A DNA stretch of 29,770 bases. It comes from a virus. The first letter of the stretch is position 1. Every line of letters starts with the position of its first letter. The position numbers and the translations under genes are program-made. The notes under the pieces were generated by a model. That model was not told where the DNA came from. It did not search any database and was given only the letters and a program-made list of their open reading frames with translations. The stretch covers positions 1 through 29,770 of IMG/VR virus record IMGVR_UViG_3300042320_000750; one strand, 5' to 3'. Below are positions 1 through 6,619 of the stretch, piece after piece.

Positions 1-116
1 CGGTCTACCCCCGCAGCCTCAGCGGCCTGGGCTAGTGTGTAGCCACGCTTCACGTAGGCTGCAATGGCGTTTGCTACTTTTGTACTGGCCTTTCCAGGCC
101 TACCCATCTTGGTCAT
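1..116 (-). CDS. Putative helix-turn-helix DNA-binding protein, N-terminus only (runs off the left edge)
   Basis: The visible 38 residues begin MTKMGRPGKAST and continue with a helical stretch (VANAIAAYVKRGYTLAQAAE) ending AAGVD. The pattern 'YTLAQAAEAAGV' is typical of a homeodomain-like helix-turn-helix, as found in phage regulators and small terminase subunits. The start ATG overlaps the stop of the upstream mini-gene (ATGA), and GGAAAG lies just ahead of it, which favours this start over the internal ATG at 107. The body of the protein is outside the window, so its role cannot be decided. Transcriptional regulation or DNA recognition is an inference from this short motif alone. Confidence 0.55.
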   Translation of the reverse strand, partial: MTKMGRPGKASTKVANAIAAYVKRGYTLAQAAEAAGVD

Positions 117-229
117 TTGTTCTTTCCAGGAGACGACGTTAGCCCATCAACGAAACCAACAAGGTACCCCAGAAGACCAACCAGGACGGTTGAGAAAAAC
201 GTTCCAACAAACACTGCGAAACCGTTCAT
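113..229 (-). CDS. Small predicted membrane protein (38 aa)
   Basis: This very short ORF encodes a protein starting MNGFAVFVGTFFST. A single hydrophobic segment covers about residues 4-29 (rich in F, V, L, G) and is followed by a short polar tail ending PGKNK. Its start overlaps the stop of the upstream 36-aa ORF (TGATG) and its stop overlaps the next start (ATGA), so it sits neatly inside a coupled chain. That placement is the main evidence that it is expressed. The family is not recognised. A one-span inner-membrane peptide is a reasonable inference, and any role in lysis, exclusion or membrane remodelling would be a guess. Confidence 0.55.
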   Translation of the reverse strand: MNGFAVFVGTFFSTVLVGLLGYLVGFVDGLTSSPGKNK

Positions 230-339
230 CAGCAGTTCCTCCAGACCTGAAGGACAACCCACGCAGCAAGCCCTAGACCAGCCAACTTGATTGCGAACGC
301 TGCCAACTCAACACCAATCACCCAGAACAGCTTGCTCAT
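229..339 (-). CDS. Small predicted membrane protein (36 aa)
   Basis: The product starts MSKLFWVIGVELAAF, is almost entirely hydrophobic from residue 4 to about residue 31, and ends QVWRNC. It therefore looks like a single-span membrane peptide. The start ATG overlaps the nuclease stop codon upstream (ATGA), and the stop overlaps the next mini-gene by TGATG. Both junctions are the same type used by larger, clearly real genes in this window, which supports translation by coupling. There is no independent Shine-Dalgarno sequence beyond the A-rich end of the nuclease gene. I recognise no family and cannot assign a function. It forms a tandem pair with the 38-aa membrane peptide downstream. Confidence 0.55.
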   Translation of the reverse strand: MSKLFWVIGVELAAFAIKLAGLGLAAWVVLQVWRNC

Positions 340-1268
340 TTTTTTGCTCTCCACTGGTAGTAGCCCTTTGAATTCTCACGGTCCCAAACCTCGTCACCGA
401 ACTCAGGTTTGCCTCCACCATCCACGTACCGCTTCATGGCGGCGGTGAAGTAGTCGGCCCTGCGTTTCAGCATACGGATGGCGTTCATCATCTCGCCAGC
501 CTCAGTGTCATTCTCCGGGTCTGTCTTGAACTCCACGTTGTGTTCTCCTAGCTGCTTGTCAAGCTCAGAAACCGCAGAACAGTACGCCATGTGTGGGCAG
601 TAGAACTGTGTGCAGTGTGGTCCAATTACCGGCTCACCAGGCTGCCTTGCAAGCTCAGCTGTCAGCTTCTCCATGTGGGCCTCAAGTGTCAAGTGGTCCA
701 CGGTGATTTCGTCCATGTAGGCGTCGTCACCAAGGTAGCAGACCACCAGCTTGAACTCCCTGGGAGCCTTGCCGGTTGCCATGTAGTAGGCACTGGCAAG
801 CGTCAGAAGCTGCTTGCGAGCCCCAGCGCCGCCGCCAGTCTTCCAGTCCAGGACAACCACTGAGCCGTCAGGCTGCTCCACAATCAGGTCTGCAGAGCCA
901 TGCATAAGGCCGTCAGTGGGGTAGTCTCGGCCAGATACCGACCCGTAGACCTGCCCAGTAACGGAAGGCTCCATTCCCATGGCAACCTCAAAGAGCGGCT
1001 TACCACCGGCCTTCATGTACTTGGTCACAATGGCGTTAGCTGCCCGTACCATATCCGCCTCTTCGTCAGTCAGGCTGGGCTTGAACATTGGGTCAGACCA
1101 GGACTTGTGAATGGCGTCATGGACCCTGGTGCCAGAGTCGCGCTTGGAAGTGTCACCCAGCGTGTCGTCATACCATTCGGCCCCGACCCGTCTCCAGTGG
1201 TTGCATGGAGACAGAATCAGGGCCGAGTAGGATGCGCTGGGCTGGAAGATGTCCAGCCGGCGTTTCAT
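336..1268 (-). CDS. PD-(D/E)XK exonuclease, Cas4/RecB-like, with probable Fe-S cluster
   Basis: This 310-residue protein has the ordered motifs of a RecB-family nuclease: His50/His54 in GTRVHDAIH, Asp127 in GSADLIV, Asp141-Trp-Lys143 in VVLDWKTG, and a Q...Y helix (Gln153-Tyr161). Cys22 near the N-terminus and Cys219, Cys224 and Cys230 near position 220 are placed like the split cysteine set that binds a 4Fe-4S cluster in Cas4 and AddB. It probably resects DNA ends to give single strands. It lies directly after the SSB-like and ERF-type genes (TGATG junction), so a role in phage recombination or replication is likely. The Fe-S cluster is inferred from cysteine spacing only. No CRISPR array or cas genes are present, so this is not a CRISPR locus. 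Confidence 0.85.
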   Translation of the reverse strand: MKRRLDIFQPSASYSALILSPCNHWRRVGAEWYDDTLGDTSKRDSGTRVHDAIHKSWSDPMFKPSLTDEEADMVRAANAIVTKYMKAGGKPLFEVAMGMEPSVTGQVYGSVSGRDYPTDGLMHGSADLIVEQPDGSVVVLDWKTGGGAGARKQLLTLASAYYMATGKAPREFKLVVCYLGDDAYMDEITVDHLTLEAHMEKLTAELARQPGEPVIGPHCTQFYCPHMAYCSAVSELDKQLGEHNVEFKTDPENDTEAGEMMNAIRMLKRRADYFTAAMKRYVDGGGKPEFGDEVWDRENSKGYYQWRAKK

Positions 1269-1606
1269 CAGAACGGGTCGTCCGGGTTGCTAGCCTCAGC
1301 CGTAGTGGCGTCCTTGGCTTTGGCTGGGCGAGTGACGGTAATTTCGTTCGCCACAACGTTCAGGTTGGTGTACTTCTTGCCATCCTTATCCGTAACGGTC
1401 ACCTCCAGCTTGCCCTTCACGGACACAATGTCGCCCTCACCAGGAATGGTGGAGCTGCCCGGGAACCCAGTGACCCGGAAGTACGTCTTGGTCTTCTCGC
1501 CAGTCTTCTTGTCGGTACGGGTGTTGGAAAGGTCAAAGCGGAAGAACTTGCCTCCGTCATGAACCTTGTTCGCAAACCCATCAGTCTCAATCGTTGTCCA
1601 ACCCAT
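1268..1606 (-). CDS. Single-stranded DNA-binding protein-like (OB-fold)
   Basis: The 112-residue product combines a beta-rich body (KFFRFDLSNTR, YFRVTGFPG, IVSVKGKLEV) with an Ala/Lys-rich linker and an acidic, Phe-terminated tail NPDDPF. In bacterial SSBs the acidic tip ending in Pro-Phe docks partner repair and replication proteins. This, the short length and the OB-like body indicate an SSB that coats single-stranded DNA. It lies between the ERF-type annealing gene and the Cas4-like nuclease, which fits a recombination cassette. The start at 1606 follows GAGAG in the spacer after the upstream gene. The body is divergent from classical SSB, so the call rests on overall pattern, tail and context. 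Confidence 0.75.
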   Translation of the reverse strand: MGWTTIETDGFANKVHDGGKFFRFDLSNTRTDKKTGEKTKTYFRVTGFPGSSTIPGEGDIVSVKGKLEVTVTDKDGKKYTNLNVVANEITVTRPAKAKDATTAEASNPDDPF

Positions 1607-1607
1607 G

Positions 1608-2210
1608 TTACTTACTCTCCAGTTCTTTGATTCGGGCCGCCAGCTTCTCCATGAAGACGGACGGCATGTTCAGTACCTCTGCCTCAACAAGGCATTCCTT
1701 GAGCTTTACAGCGTTGTCCTTAGAGGCGCTGCACTTATCACGCAGCTTCTCCTCAGGAGTCTTGTCCTTTGGCTTAGACGCAGCGTTGCCGTCGTCGTCC
1801 TCCGTACCAAGACCGCAGGCTGCCAGCAGAGCGTAGCGCTTGCCGTACGTGATTGCACTTCCGAGCTTCTGCGGGTCAGTGATGTCCTTCACCGGAATCT
1901 CGGACACGAACTCGTGCACGTACCCAGTGTCTGAGTGCACCAGCTTTGTGCAGATGCGCACCGAACCCATGTCGCAAAGGTGAGTCGGGTACTGCATGAG
2001 CGCAATGCCACATTTGTTCAGTGCCGGCACCACAACGTCCAGAACGCTCTCCAGAGTAGCGTACTTGCTCTTGAAGTGGTCATTCTTACGGTCACGAGTA
2101 ACCGTCTCCATGCTCAGCTGTGCAAGCAGGAACGCCTTCCAGAACTCACGTTTACCGGTCAGCTCGGCAACCCTGTTGGTAAACTCCATCTCATCCAGTT
2201 TCTGCGTCAT
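1608..2210 (-). CDS. erf: ERF-family single-strand annealing protein
   Basis: The 200-residue product contains features expected of the ERF family: FKSKYATLESVLDVV near residues 47-61, a middle beta region (GYVHEF), and the hallmark DPQKLGSAITYGKRYALLAA followed by GLGTEDDDG. ERF proteins anneal complementary single strands during phage recombination and genome circularisation. The C-terminal third is charged and helical, as is common in this family. The start overlaps the upstream stop (ATGA). The SSB-like and nuclease genes follow within two bases and with a TGATG junction, giving the classic trio of annealing protein, SSB and end-resecting nuclease. The family assignment is firm; how it cooperates with the host is unknown. 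Confidence 0.9.
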   Translation of the reverse strand: MTQKLDEMEFTNRVAELTGKREFWKAFLLAQLSMETVTRDRKNDHFKSKYATLESVLDVVVPALNKCGIALMQYPTHLCDMGSVRICTKLVHSDTGYVHEFVSEIPVKDITDPQKLGSAITYGKRYALLAACGLGTEDDDGNAASKPKDKTPEEKLRDKCSASKDNAVKLKECLVEAEVLNMPSVFMEKLAARIKELESK

Positions 2211-2395
2211 AGTCTCTTCACTTTCTCTAATGCATCATGCATGTTTTTACCGATTACGGTCTTGTCGGTTGTCCCGTCAGTGCTCTGAAGGGTAACTCGC
2301 ACTCGCCCACTGTCGTCATGGTACGGGTCAATGTCAATGCCTGCCCATCCCTTTCCCATGACAGCCAGGTAGATGTCAACGATTCTGCTTTCCAT
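2207..2395 (-). CDS. Hypothetical small protein (62 aa)
   Basis: The reading frame is open further upstream, but the start at 2395 (MESRIVDIYLAVMGKG) is preferred because it overlaps the stop of the VRR-NUC gene as TGATG, like many junctions here. The 62-residue product has an N-terminal helix, a beta-like section (AGIDIDPYHDDSGRVRVTLQ) and a C-terminal helix ending DALEKVKRL. Its stop overlaps the erf start. I do not recognise the family. Its location between a structure-specific nuclease and the annealing protein suggests, without proof, an accessory role in DNA metabolism. Confidence 0.7.
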   Translation of the reverse strand: MESRIVDIYLAVMGKGWAGIDIDPYHDDSGRVRVTLQSTDGTTDKTVIGKNMHDALEKVKRL

Positions 2396-2757
2396 CAACA
2401 GAATGACCCAAGGTAGTCCGCCATGTTGGCGAGCATTTCCGACTCGGACCTTGCGAGGATGTAAATGCATCCATCTTCAGACTCCCATCTCTTTCTGAAG
2501 TCCTCCTGCGCAGGGCGAAGCTTACCTGTAGCGGTCTTCAGTTCAATGGCAAAGAAGGTTCCTTTCATAACGGCAAAGATGTCAGGAAGACCTGGGCTGC
2601 CAAGGCGAATCATTCGCTTTCCAATGAACACCATGCCTGAATTCTGCCGCCAGTGAAGTATGCCGCGAATCTTTAGCTGCTCCAGGCATCCCTTCAGAAT
2701 GTCCTTCTCCGGCCGCTGCTTCGGCGCGGCCTTCTTCTTAGGCTTCGTAGTCTTCAT
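2395..2757 (-). CDS. VRR-NUC domain nuclease
   Basis: The 120-residue protein matches the compact VRR-NUC fold. A Lys-rich N-terminus is followed by Glu17 and a helix, WRQNSG (residues 36-41), and GSPGLPDIF with the active-site Asp59. Then come IELKT with Glu72 and Lys74, GKLRPAQ with Gln84, and a closing strand (CIYILARS). VRR-NUC proteins are PD-(D/E)XK nucleases that cut branched DNA; phage and plasmid members are often this minimal size. The protein probably resolves replication or recombination intermediates. The start lies about 20 bases inside the end of the upstream gene, and the stop overlaps the downstream start. Confidence 0.88.
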   Translation of the reverse strand: MKTTKPKKKAAPKQRPEKDILKGCLEQLKIRGILHWRQNSGMVFIGKRMIRLGSPGLPDIFAVMKGTFFAIELKTATGKLRPAQEDFRKRWESEDGCIYILARSESEMLANMADYLGSFC

Positions 2758-3130
2758 ACTTTACCGAAGCCACCTCTGCGTGACCCACGAGCTTGCAGAC
2801 GTTGAACCGCTCGCCAGGGAACTTGCTGGCCATGGAGTATGCGGCTTTGATGGCCTCCTGCCGGTTGGTGAAGGTGACCTTGTTCCAGATGATGTACGTG
2901 CTTGTTTTTTCTGCTGCTTTTTTCATTTTGAAATTCTCAGATACCCTGTAGTCATACATGTAGCTAAAGTTACCCTCGCCGTGTGGCGAGTCGTACTTAC
3001 CACATGAACGGTGTATAGAGGTTGGTGGAACAACAACCCTTCTCCAGTCACTTTCTTGACCGCACCAGTAGACAACGTCACCTGGCTTAAGTGACAACCA
3101 CTCCTCCTCAGTGATTGGACGAAGCTTCAT
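2738..3130 (-). CDS. Hypothetical protein (130 aa)
   Basis: The frame is open upstream to 3241, but the start at 3130 (MKLRPITEEEWLSLKPGD) is preferred because a strong Shine-Dalgarno (GGGAGGAAAGCG) precedes it. The longer version would run far into the upstream 53-aa gene. The N-terminal third (WLSLKPGDVVYW, DWRRVVV) looks like a small beta barrel. The centre has aromatic and Lys-rich stretches, and the C-terminal part is helical (NRQEAIKAAYSMAS) with an acidic end. No catalytic motif is visible and I do not recognise the family. It is placed among replication and recombination genes. Confidence 0.72.
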   Translation of the reverse strand: MKLRPITEEEWLSLKPGDVVYWCGQESDWRRVVVPPTSIHRSCGKYDSPHGEGNFSYMYDYRVSENFKMKKAAEKTSTYIIWNKVTFTNRQEAIKAAYSMASKFPGERFNVCKLVGHAEVASVKYEDYEA

Positions 3131-3269
3131 CGCTTTCCTCCCTAATCTCACGCCACTGCAACTCAAGACGAGCTGCCTCTTCAGCGATTGCTTTCTCTGC
3201 CTGGGCTCGGTACTTGCGAGCCAGGAACCACACAACAACACTCCAGTACAGTCTACGCAGGTAGTTCAT
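3108..3269 (-). CDS. Small membrane-anchored coiled-coil protein (53 aa)
   Basis: This short ORF encodes MNYLRRLYWSVVVWFLARKY followed by a long amphipathic, Glu/Arg/Ala-rich helix (AQAEKAIAEEAARLELQWRE) and a polar end (SSNH). The first part could be a single membrane span preceded by positive charges, and the rest looks like a coiled coil, an architecture shared with small phage anchoring proteins. The start overlaps the upstream stop (ATGA). The stop lies 20 bases inside the next gene, whose Shine-Dalgarno is within this ORF, so the two are probably coupled. Family unknown. Confidence 0.6.
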   Translation of the reverse strand: MNYLRRLYWSVVVWFLARKYRAQAEKAIAEEAARLELQWREIREESDEASSNH

Positions 3270-3865
3270 TTTGCCGCCTTTGAAAGCATGATGGTTGCGG
3301 ATGCAAGTGCCTCCAGGTCGTGATTGGTTCCTGCCATATACGCAGAGTGAAGCGCCTTGGCAAGAGCAACCTCTTTCTGACGCTCGGTGGGCTGCAGTGG
3401 TCCGGTCGGAAACTGGTAGCCAAGAACGCTCGGTAGCTGTCCCGCTGGGTACAGTTTCTTCAGCACGGCCGTGGAACTCACTGGTGGCGTCCTGGTAACG
3501 GATGAAGAAACATGTGGGACGCTTCTTTTTCCGCCAAGGCGCTCCTCAGCCTGATAGATTTTCTCGGGAACAACAGCAACCAGAACGCCGTAGCTCTTGC
3601 ATCCAAAGAACTTTCGCACACCAATGTCACGTGGAAGCCATCCGTCAAGGTATGCCTTGCGCACAGATGGCGAATACTCTCTGGAAGTTGCGCGAGCGTT
3701 TGTGGACCACCCTGGTGGGATGTGAATTGCGCAGTCACCTTCCTTCAGGTACCCGGTAGAGAACACTGTTGGCTTTCCGCCAACAATGGTCTTACTCAGG
3801 TTCTTGGAACCTTTCACTGGATACACTTTGCCTACACGCAGCAGCGTCGGGGAATCATTTGACAT
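3266..3865 (-). CDS. Protein with a domain like the N-terminus of DRB0094/Rnl5-type RNA ligases
   Basis: In this 199-residue protein, residues about 8-110 resemble the N-terminal OB-like domain of DRB0094-type RNA ligases. They have V-x-K-V-x-P-V-x-G-S, then GGKPTVFSTGYLKEGDCAIH, an IP turn, and RDIGVRKFFGCKSYGVLV, which parallels the ligase pattern ending R-K-L-R-G-x-x-S-x-G-L. The catalytic nucleotidyl-transferase half, with its KxDG lysine, is absent. Instead there is a Ser/Thr/Pro linker (HVSSSVTRTPPVSS) and a short helical C-terminus (ALAKALHSAYMAGT). It may be a nucleic-acid-binding relic or a partner domain, not an active ligase. The resemblance is by eye. The start overlaps the upstream DUF3310 gene by 11 bases. 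Confidence 0.55.
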   Translation of the reverse strand: MSNDSPTLLRVGKVYPVKGSKNLSKTIVGGKPTVFSTGYLKEGDCAIHIPPGWSTNARATSREYSPSVRKAYLDGWLPRDIGVRKFFGCKSYGVLVAVVPEKIYQAEERLGGKRSVPHVSSSVTRTPPVSSTAVLKKLYPAGQLPSVLGYQFPTGPLQPTERQKEVALAKALHSAYMAGTNHDLEALASATIMLSKAAK

Positions 3866-4076
3866 TTTTCTCTACCCTTTCAATCTCTCGCGCAATGTAC
3901 CACTGCGCCTTCTTTAGGTCTTTGATGGATGGCTCACCGTTCTTCAGTCCGGCTCGCCATAGATACTTGATGATGCACCCGACGTTGAACGTCATGTGCT
4001 CCACGATTTGAATGCACTCTACACCTGACGGGTGTGACGTGTAGTGCTTTGGGTGTGAAACGTCTTCGTCACTCAT
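3855..4076 (-). CDS. DUF3310 protein (related to T7 gp1.7)
   Basis: The 73-residue protein carries the complete short DUF3310 pattern: HPKHYTSHPSGVECIQIVEH, then FNVGCIIKYLWRAGLKNG and the closing DLKKAQWYIAREIE. This domain occurs in T7 gene 1.7, a nucleotide kinase that phosphorylates dGMP and dTMP, and in many phage stand-alone copies. The present copy is the minimal version. A role in nucleotide supply is therefore possible, but catalysis cannot be shown from the sequence. The start (MSDEDVSHPKHY) follows GGAGAAG shortly after the helicase stop. Confidence 0.85.
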   Translation of the reverse strand: MSDEDVSHPKHYTSHPSGVECIQIVEHMTFNVGCIIKYLWRAGLKNGEPSIKDLKKAQWYIAREIERVEKNVK

Positions 4077-4091
4077 TCTTCTTCTCCGAAG

Positions 4092-5402
4092 TCAGCTGTC
4101 ATGTAAACCCCCAGCCACCAGGCCATCGTTACCACTACTATGGCTTTGTCCAGTGTCGTGACTTGTAAAAGTAACAGTACGAGCATTGAACTTCATCCTC
4201 ACGGTTCCGGTTGGTCCACCACGCTGCTTGCGGATAATCAGCTCAGCCTCTTCCTTGTCCGCTGTTGGGTTGTAGACCACATCTCGGTACAGGAACATCA
4301 CTGCGTCTGCGTCCTGCTCTAGAGCACCAGACTCGCGAAGGTCACTCATGAGTGGCCGCTTGTCTTCTCGGTGCTCGCAGTTTCTATTCAACTGACTAAT
4401 ACCGATGACTGCGCAGTCAAGCTCCTTGGACAGCATTTTTAGTCCACGGCTGAACTTTGCCGTTGAACTCTGCGTGTCGTCCGTGTCACCGGTCGCAAGC
4501 TGGATGTAGTCCACTGTGATGAGCTTCAGAGGAAACCCGCGCTTGGCTGCCTGACGGTGGACAATGCGCGCCTTCTGCATAATGGCCCCAATGGAGTATG
4601 ACGAATCGTCAATGAACCACTTCTCCCGTGGGATGCTGTCCGGGATGCCGACCACGCGGGTAAGCTCGTCTTGTGTAACTTTAGACGTGCAAACTTGCAT
4701 AAGGTTGATTTGCGCACCTTCTGCAATCTCACGCTCCGCGTGCTCCTCTGCCCCCATCTCCAGTGAGAAGTCCAGGCAGGAGAACCCCTGGCGCATCACT
4801 GCAGCGCGAATGCTCTTGATAAGAGCCGTCTTGCCCATGGCAGGTCGTCCAGCCACAATGTAAAACTTCTTGGTCCTGAGACCGATGATGTACCGGTCCA
4901 GGCTGGTGATTCCAGATGACATTGGCGGCGGCACATTGCCATTCAGACGCTCCATGAACAGCTTCAGGTAGTCAGACACCACCTCGTGGCCGTCGTGCGT
5001 CTTAGAGGCTCCCGAGGCCGAGTACATGGCCTTCTCCAGCTGAGCACAAATCTCCTCTGGGTTGGCACTGGAGCCATTGGCGATGGCCTTGCAGGCTTGG
5101 GTCATGCGGTGGACAGCGGAAGACCGGCGAAGGTCCTTGCAGATGGACTCCACGTCTACGTCACGAACCAGGCGCTCCACGTCTAGGCCATCCACGAACG
5201 TGCGTGGTGGTGCCCCCTTACGCTCCAGAATGGACACCGCGTTCACACTCATCCCTGAAGCCAGAAGCTCCTGGGAGACGGAAAACAGAAGGCGAGCGTT
5301 GGCTGACTGGAAGTCGTCCCTGGACAGGGACGTGAGAATGGTGGCTTGCGCCTCCTGGGAACCGTACACGAGTGCTGCGCAGACTGATGCTTCTACACCC
5401 AT
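4092..5402 (-). CDS. dnaB: DnaB-type replicative DNA helicase
   Basis: The 436-residue protein has the two-part DnaB layout. A helical N-terminal domain (about residues 1-130) is followed by a RecA-like ATPase from about residue 160. Walker A is AGRPAMGKT (184-192, Lys191), a DnaB sensor region includes DFSLEM, Walker B is LKLITVDYIQL (Asp300), and the DNA-binding/arginine-finger section contains ISQLNRNCE and LRESGALEQDADAVMFLYR. It unwinds the phage genome ahead of the polymerase as a hexamer. No primase domain is fused and no loader gene is obvious. The start overlaps the upstream stop (TAATG). The family assignment is certain. Confidence 0.95.
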   Translation of the reverse strand: MGVEASVCAALVYGSQEAQATILTSLSRDDFQSANARLLFSVSQELLASGMSVNAVSILERKGAPPRTFVDGLDVERLVRDVDVESICKDLRRSSAVHRMTQACKAIANGSSANPEEICAQLEKAMYSASGASKTHDGHEVVSDYLKLFMERLNGNVPPPMSSGITSLDRYIIGLRTKKFYIVAGRPAMGKTALIKSIRAAVMRQGFSCLDFSLEMGAEEHAEREIAEGAQINLMQVCTSKVTQDELTRVVGIPDSIPREKWFIDDSSYSIGAIMQKARIVHRQAAKRGFPLKLITVDYIQLATGDTDDTQSSTAKFSRGLKMLSKELDCAVIGISQLNRNCEHREDKRPLMSDLRESGALEQDADAVMFLYRDVVYNPTADKEEAELIIRKQRGGPTGTVRMKFNARTVTFTSHDTGQSHSSGNDGLVAGGLHDS

Positions 5403-5785
5403 TAGTTCAGTTTCTCCTTCCCAGTGGTTGGCTTGTTTTCAGGGTCGCCTGAGTACACCTGGTCAAGAAGCTTGCCCATGTCAATCTCCAGTCTGTCACC
5501 GAACTCCACAAGGAACTCTCGGATGATGGAAGCCCTGCCTAGAAGCGAAACAACGCCCCAGGAGAGGACGTAGGACAGGACCCTGGCGAACTGGCGGGTT
5601 GTGGCCATCAGTTCTGCTGGTGGTTCGTTCTTTGGGTCCGGGTCTTTGGTTGCAATTGTTCCAATGCTTGCGGCAATAACACGTACACCAGAGCAAACCT
5701 TCATCAGCGTTTCGGTTGGACGCTCGTCACCTGCACGAATTGGTGCAGCAACAATGCTCACCATAGAGTTGTCTTCTTCCTTCAC
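5402..5785 (-). CDS. Hypothetical protein upstream of the helicase (127 aa, GTG start)
   Basis: The start is a GTG at 5785. It overlaps the upstream stop (GTGA) and has GGAGG four bases ahead, whereas the ATG at 5764 has only a weak upstream site. The product is helical, with a central segment (QFARVLSYVLSWGVVSLLG) that is amphipathic to hydrophobic, and ends in a charged tail (TTGKEKLN). It could be a helicase accessory or loader, because such small proteins often precede phage dnaB genes, but no loader motif is visible and the function is unknown. Confidence 0.7.
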   Translation of the reverse strand: MKEEDNSMVSIVAAPIRAGDERPTETLMKVCSGVRVIAASIGTIATKDPDPKNEPPAELMATTRQFARVLSYVLSWGVVSLLGRASIIREFLVEFGDRLEIDMGKLLDQVYSGDPENKPTTGKEKLN

Positions 5786-6018
5786 TTTACCTCCAGGAAC
5801 TGTGCAACCGCCTCAGCGGCATGCACCGGTAGAACCCATGTTGTTTCTGACCTGTTCGGCCTTACCAGCCGTACAGCGATACTGTCTTTACCTTCGCGAG
5901 ACACGTACACTGCTGGCTTTGGCATTGGCGGCCTCACCTTCTTTGCGTCCGTCTCCTCCAGTCTCTGCTGCTCTGCAACCAGCTTCTCTGACTCTTCTCT
6001 GGTTAGCCCAGAGAACAT
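5782..6018 (-). CDS. Hypothetical protein (about 78 aa; start uncertain)
   Basis: The frame is open to a TTG at 6099, inside the preceding nuclease-like gene, but the first ATG is at 6018 (MFSGLTREESEKLVAEQQ), just after that gene ends. Neither start has a convincing Shine-Dalgarno, so the N-terminus is uncertain. The product has a helical, charged first half, a Pro/Lys section (RPPMPKPAVYV), and a beta-rich second half (DSIAVRLVRPNRSETTWVL) ending in a helix. I do not recognise it. The GTGA overlap with the next gene supports real translation of this frame. Confidence 0.6.
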   Translation of the reverse strand: MFSGLTREESEKLVAEQQRLEETDAKKVRPPMPKPAVYVSREGKDSIAVRLVRPNRSETTWVLPVHAAEAVAQFLEVK

Positions 6019-6046
6019 GTCAATCGTGCGAAGCTCTGCGGGTGGC

Positions 6047-6619
6047 TTAGCGGAGCTTCTCTTTGTCCCAGCCAAGGTGTGCCTCTGCCCAGTTTTCAAT
6101 GGTTACAAGCTGACTGGAGTCGCAGTCCATGCACTGGTACTTCTCGTACCTGCTCTTGTCAAACACTTCTCGGACACCAACCTGGGTACCAGGAGTAAGC
6201 ACGAGACAGTCTCCGTCTGACGACACGAACACGAAAGCGTACCCAATCGGAACGTGCCTTGTCTCGCCCTGCTGCTCGCCAAACTTCCTCACCCAAGCGT
6301 TCTTTGAGCACACCAGTCTGCGAGCGTACACAGACAGCTCGGCAGTTGTTTTGTTGGCCGACTTTACCTCTAGTGAGCACTTTTCAAAGAATGCCGACAT
6401 CTGGTCGTCAACACCAGTTGGTGACGCTCTGCCAATAACAAGGTCTGAGCTTCCGTAGAAGTCGGACATTTTGTCCTCCTTCCCAGCAATCTTCAGCGCT
6501 GGGTGGAGTACGTCATAGCCCATGCGTGACAGCTTACCGGCAACCCATGCTTCCCAGTAAGCGGCTCCGTCTGCACGGTCCACGAAGGACTTGGTTATTC
6601 TCGGATGGTAGCCCTTCAT
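6047..6619 (-). CDS. Putative PD-(D/E)XK nuclease-like protein
   Basis: The 190-residue protein shows a plausible PD-(D/E)XK core: an N-terminal helix (YWEAWVAGKLSRMGYDV, with Glu23), a strand with Asp59 (SDLVIG), then CSLEVKSAN with Glu84 and Lys86. This E-x-K signature after a DLV strand is typical of endonucleases and Holliday-junction-type enzymes. The C-terminal part (CLVLTPGTQVGVREVF) may be a further beta section and contains a C-x-x-C pair (CMDC). It would be the third nuclease-like gene in this block. The family is not recognised, and the fold call is an inference from motif spacing. Confidence 0.6.
   Translation of the reverse strand: MKGYHPRITKSFVDRADGAAYWEAWVAGKLSRMGYDVLHPALKIAGKEDKMSDFYGSSDLVIGRASPTGVDDQMSAFFEKCSLEVKSANKTTAELSVYARRLVCSKNAWVRKFGEQQGETRHVPIGYAFVFVSSDGDCLVLTPGTQVGVREVFDKSRYEKYQCMDCDSSQLVTIENWAEAHLGWDKEKLR

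Noticed and set aside
336-1268. Cas4-like nuclease as part of a CRISPR system
   Set aside because: No repeat-spacer array and no cas1/cas2 are present; context is a phage recombination cassette.
900-1630. Two overlapping plus-strand frames opposite the nuclease and SSB genes
   Set aside because: They are antisense to genes with clear family motifs, and there are no ribosome sites or coherent protein features.
2738-3241. Long version (167 aa) of the gene upstream of VRR-NUC
   Set aside because: The added N-terminus is read out of frame through the 53-aa gene, and the internal ATG at 3130 has a strong ribosome site.
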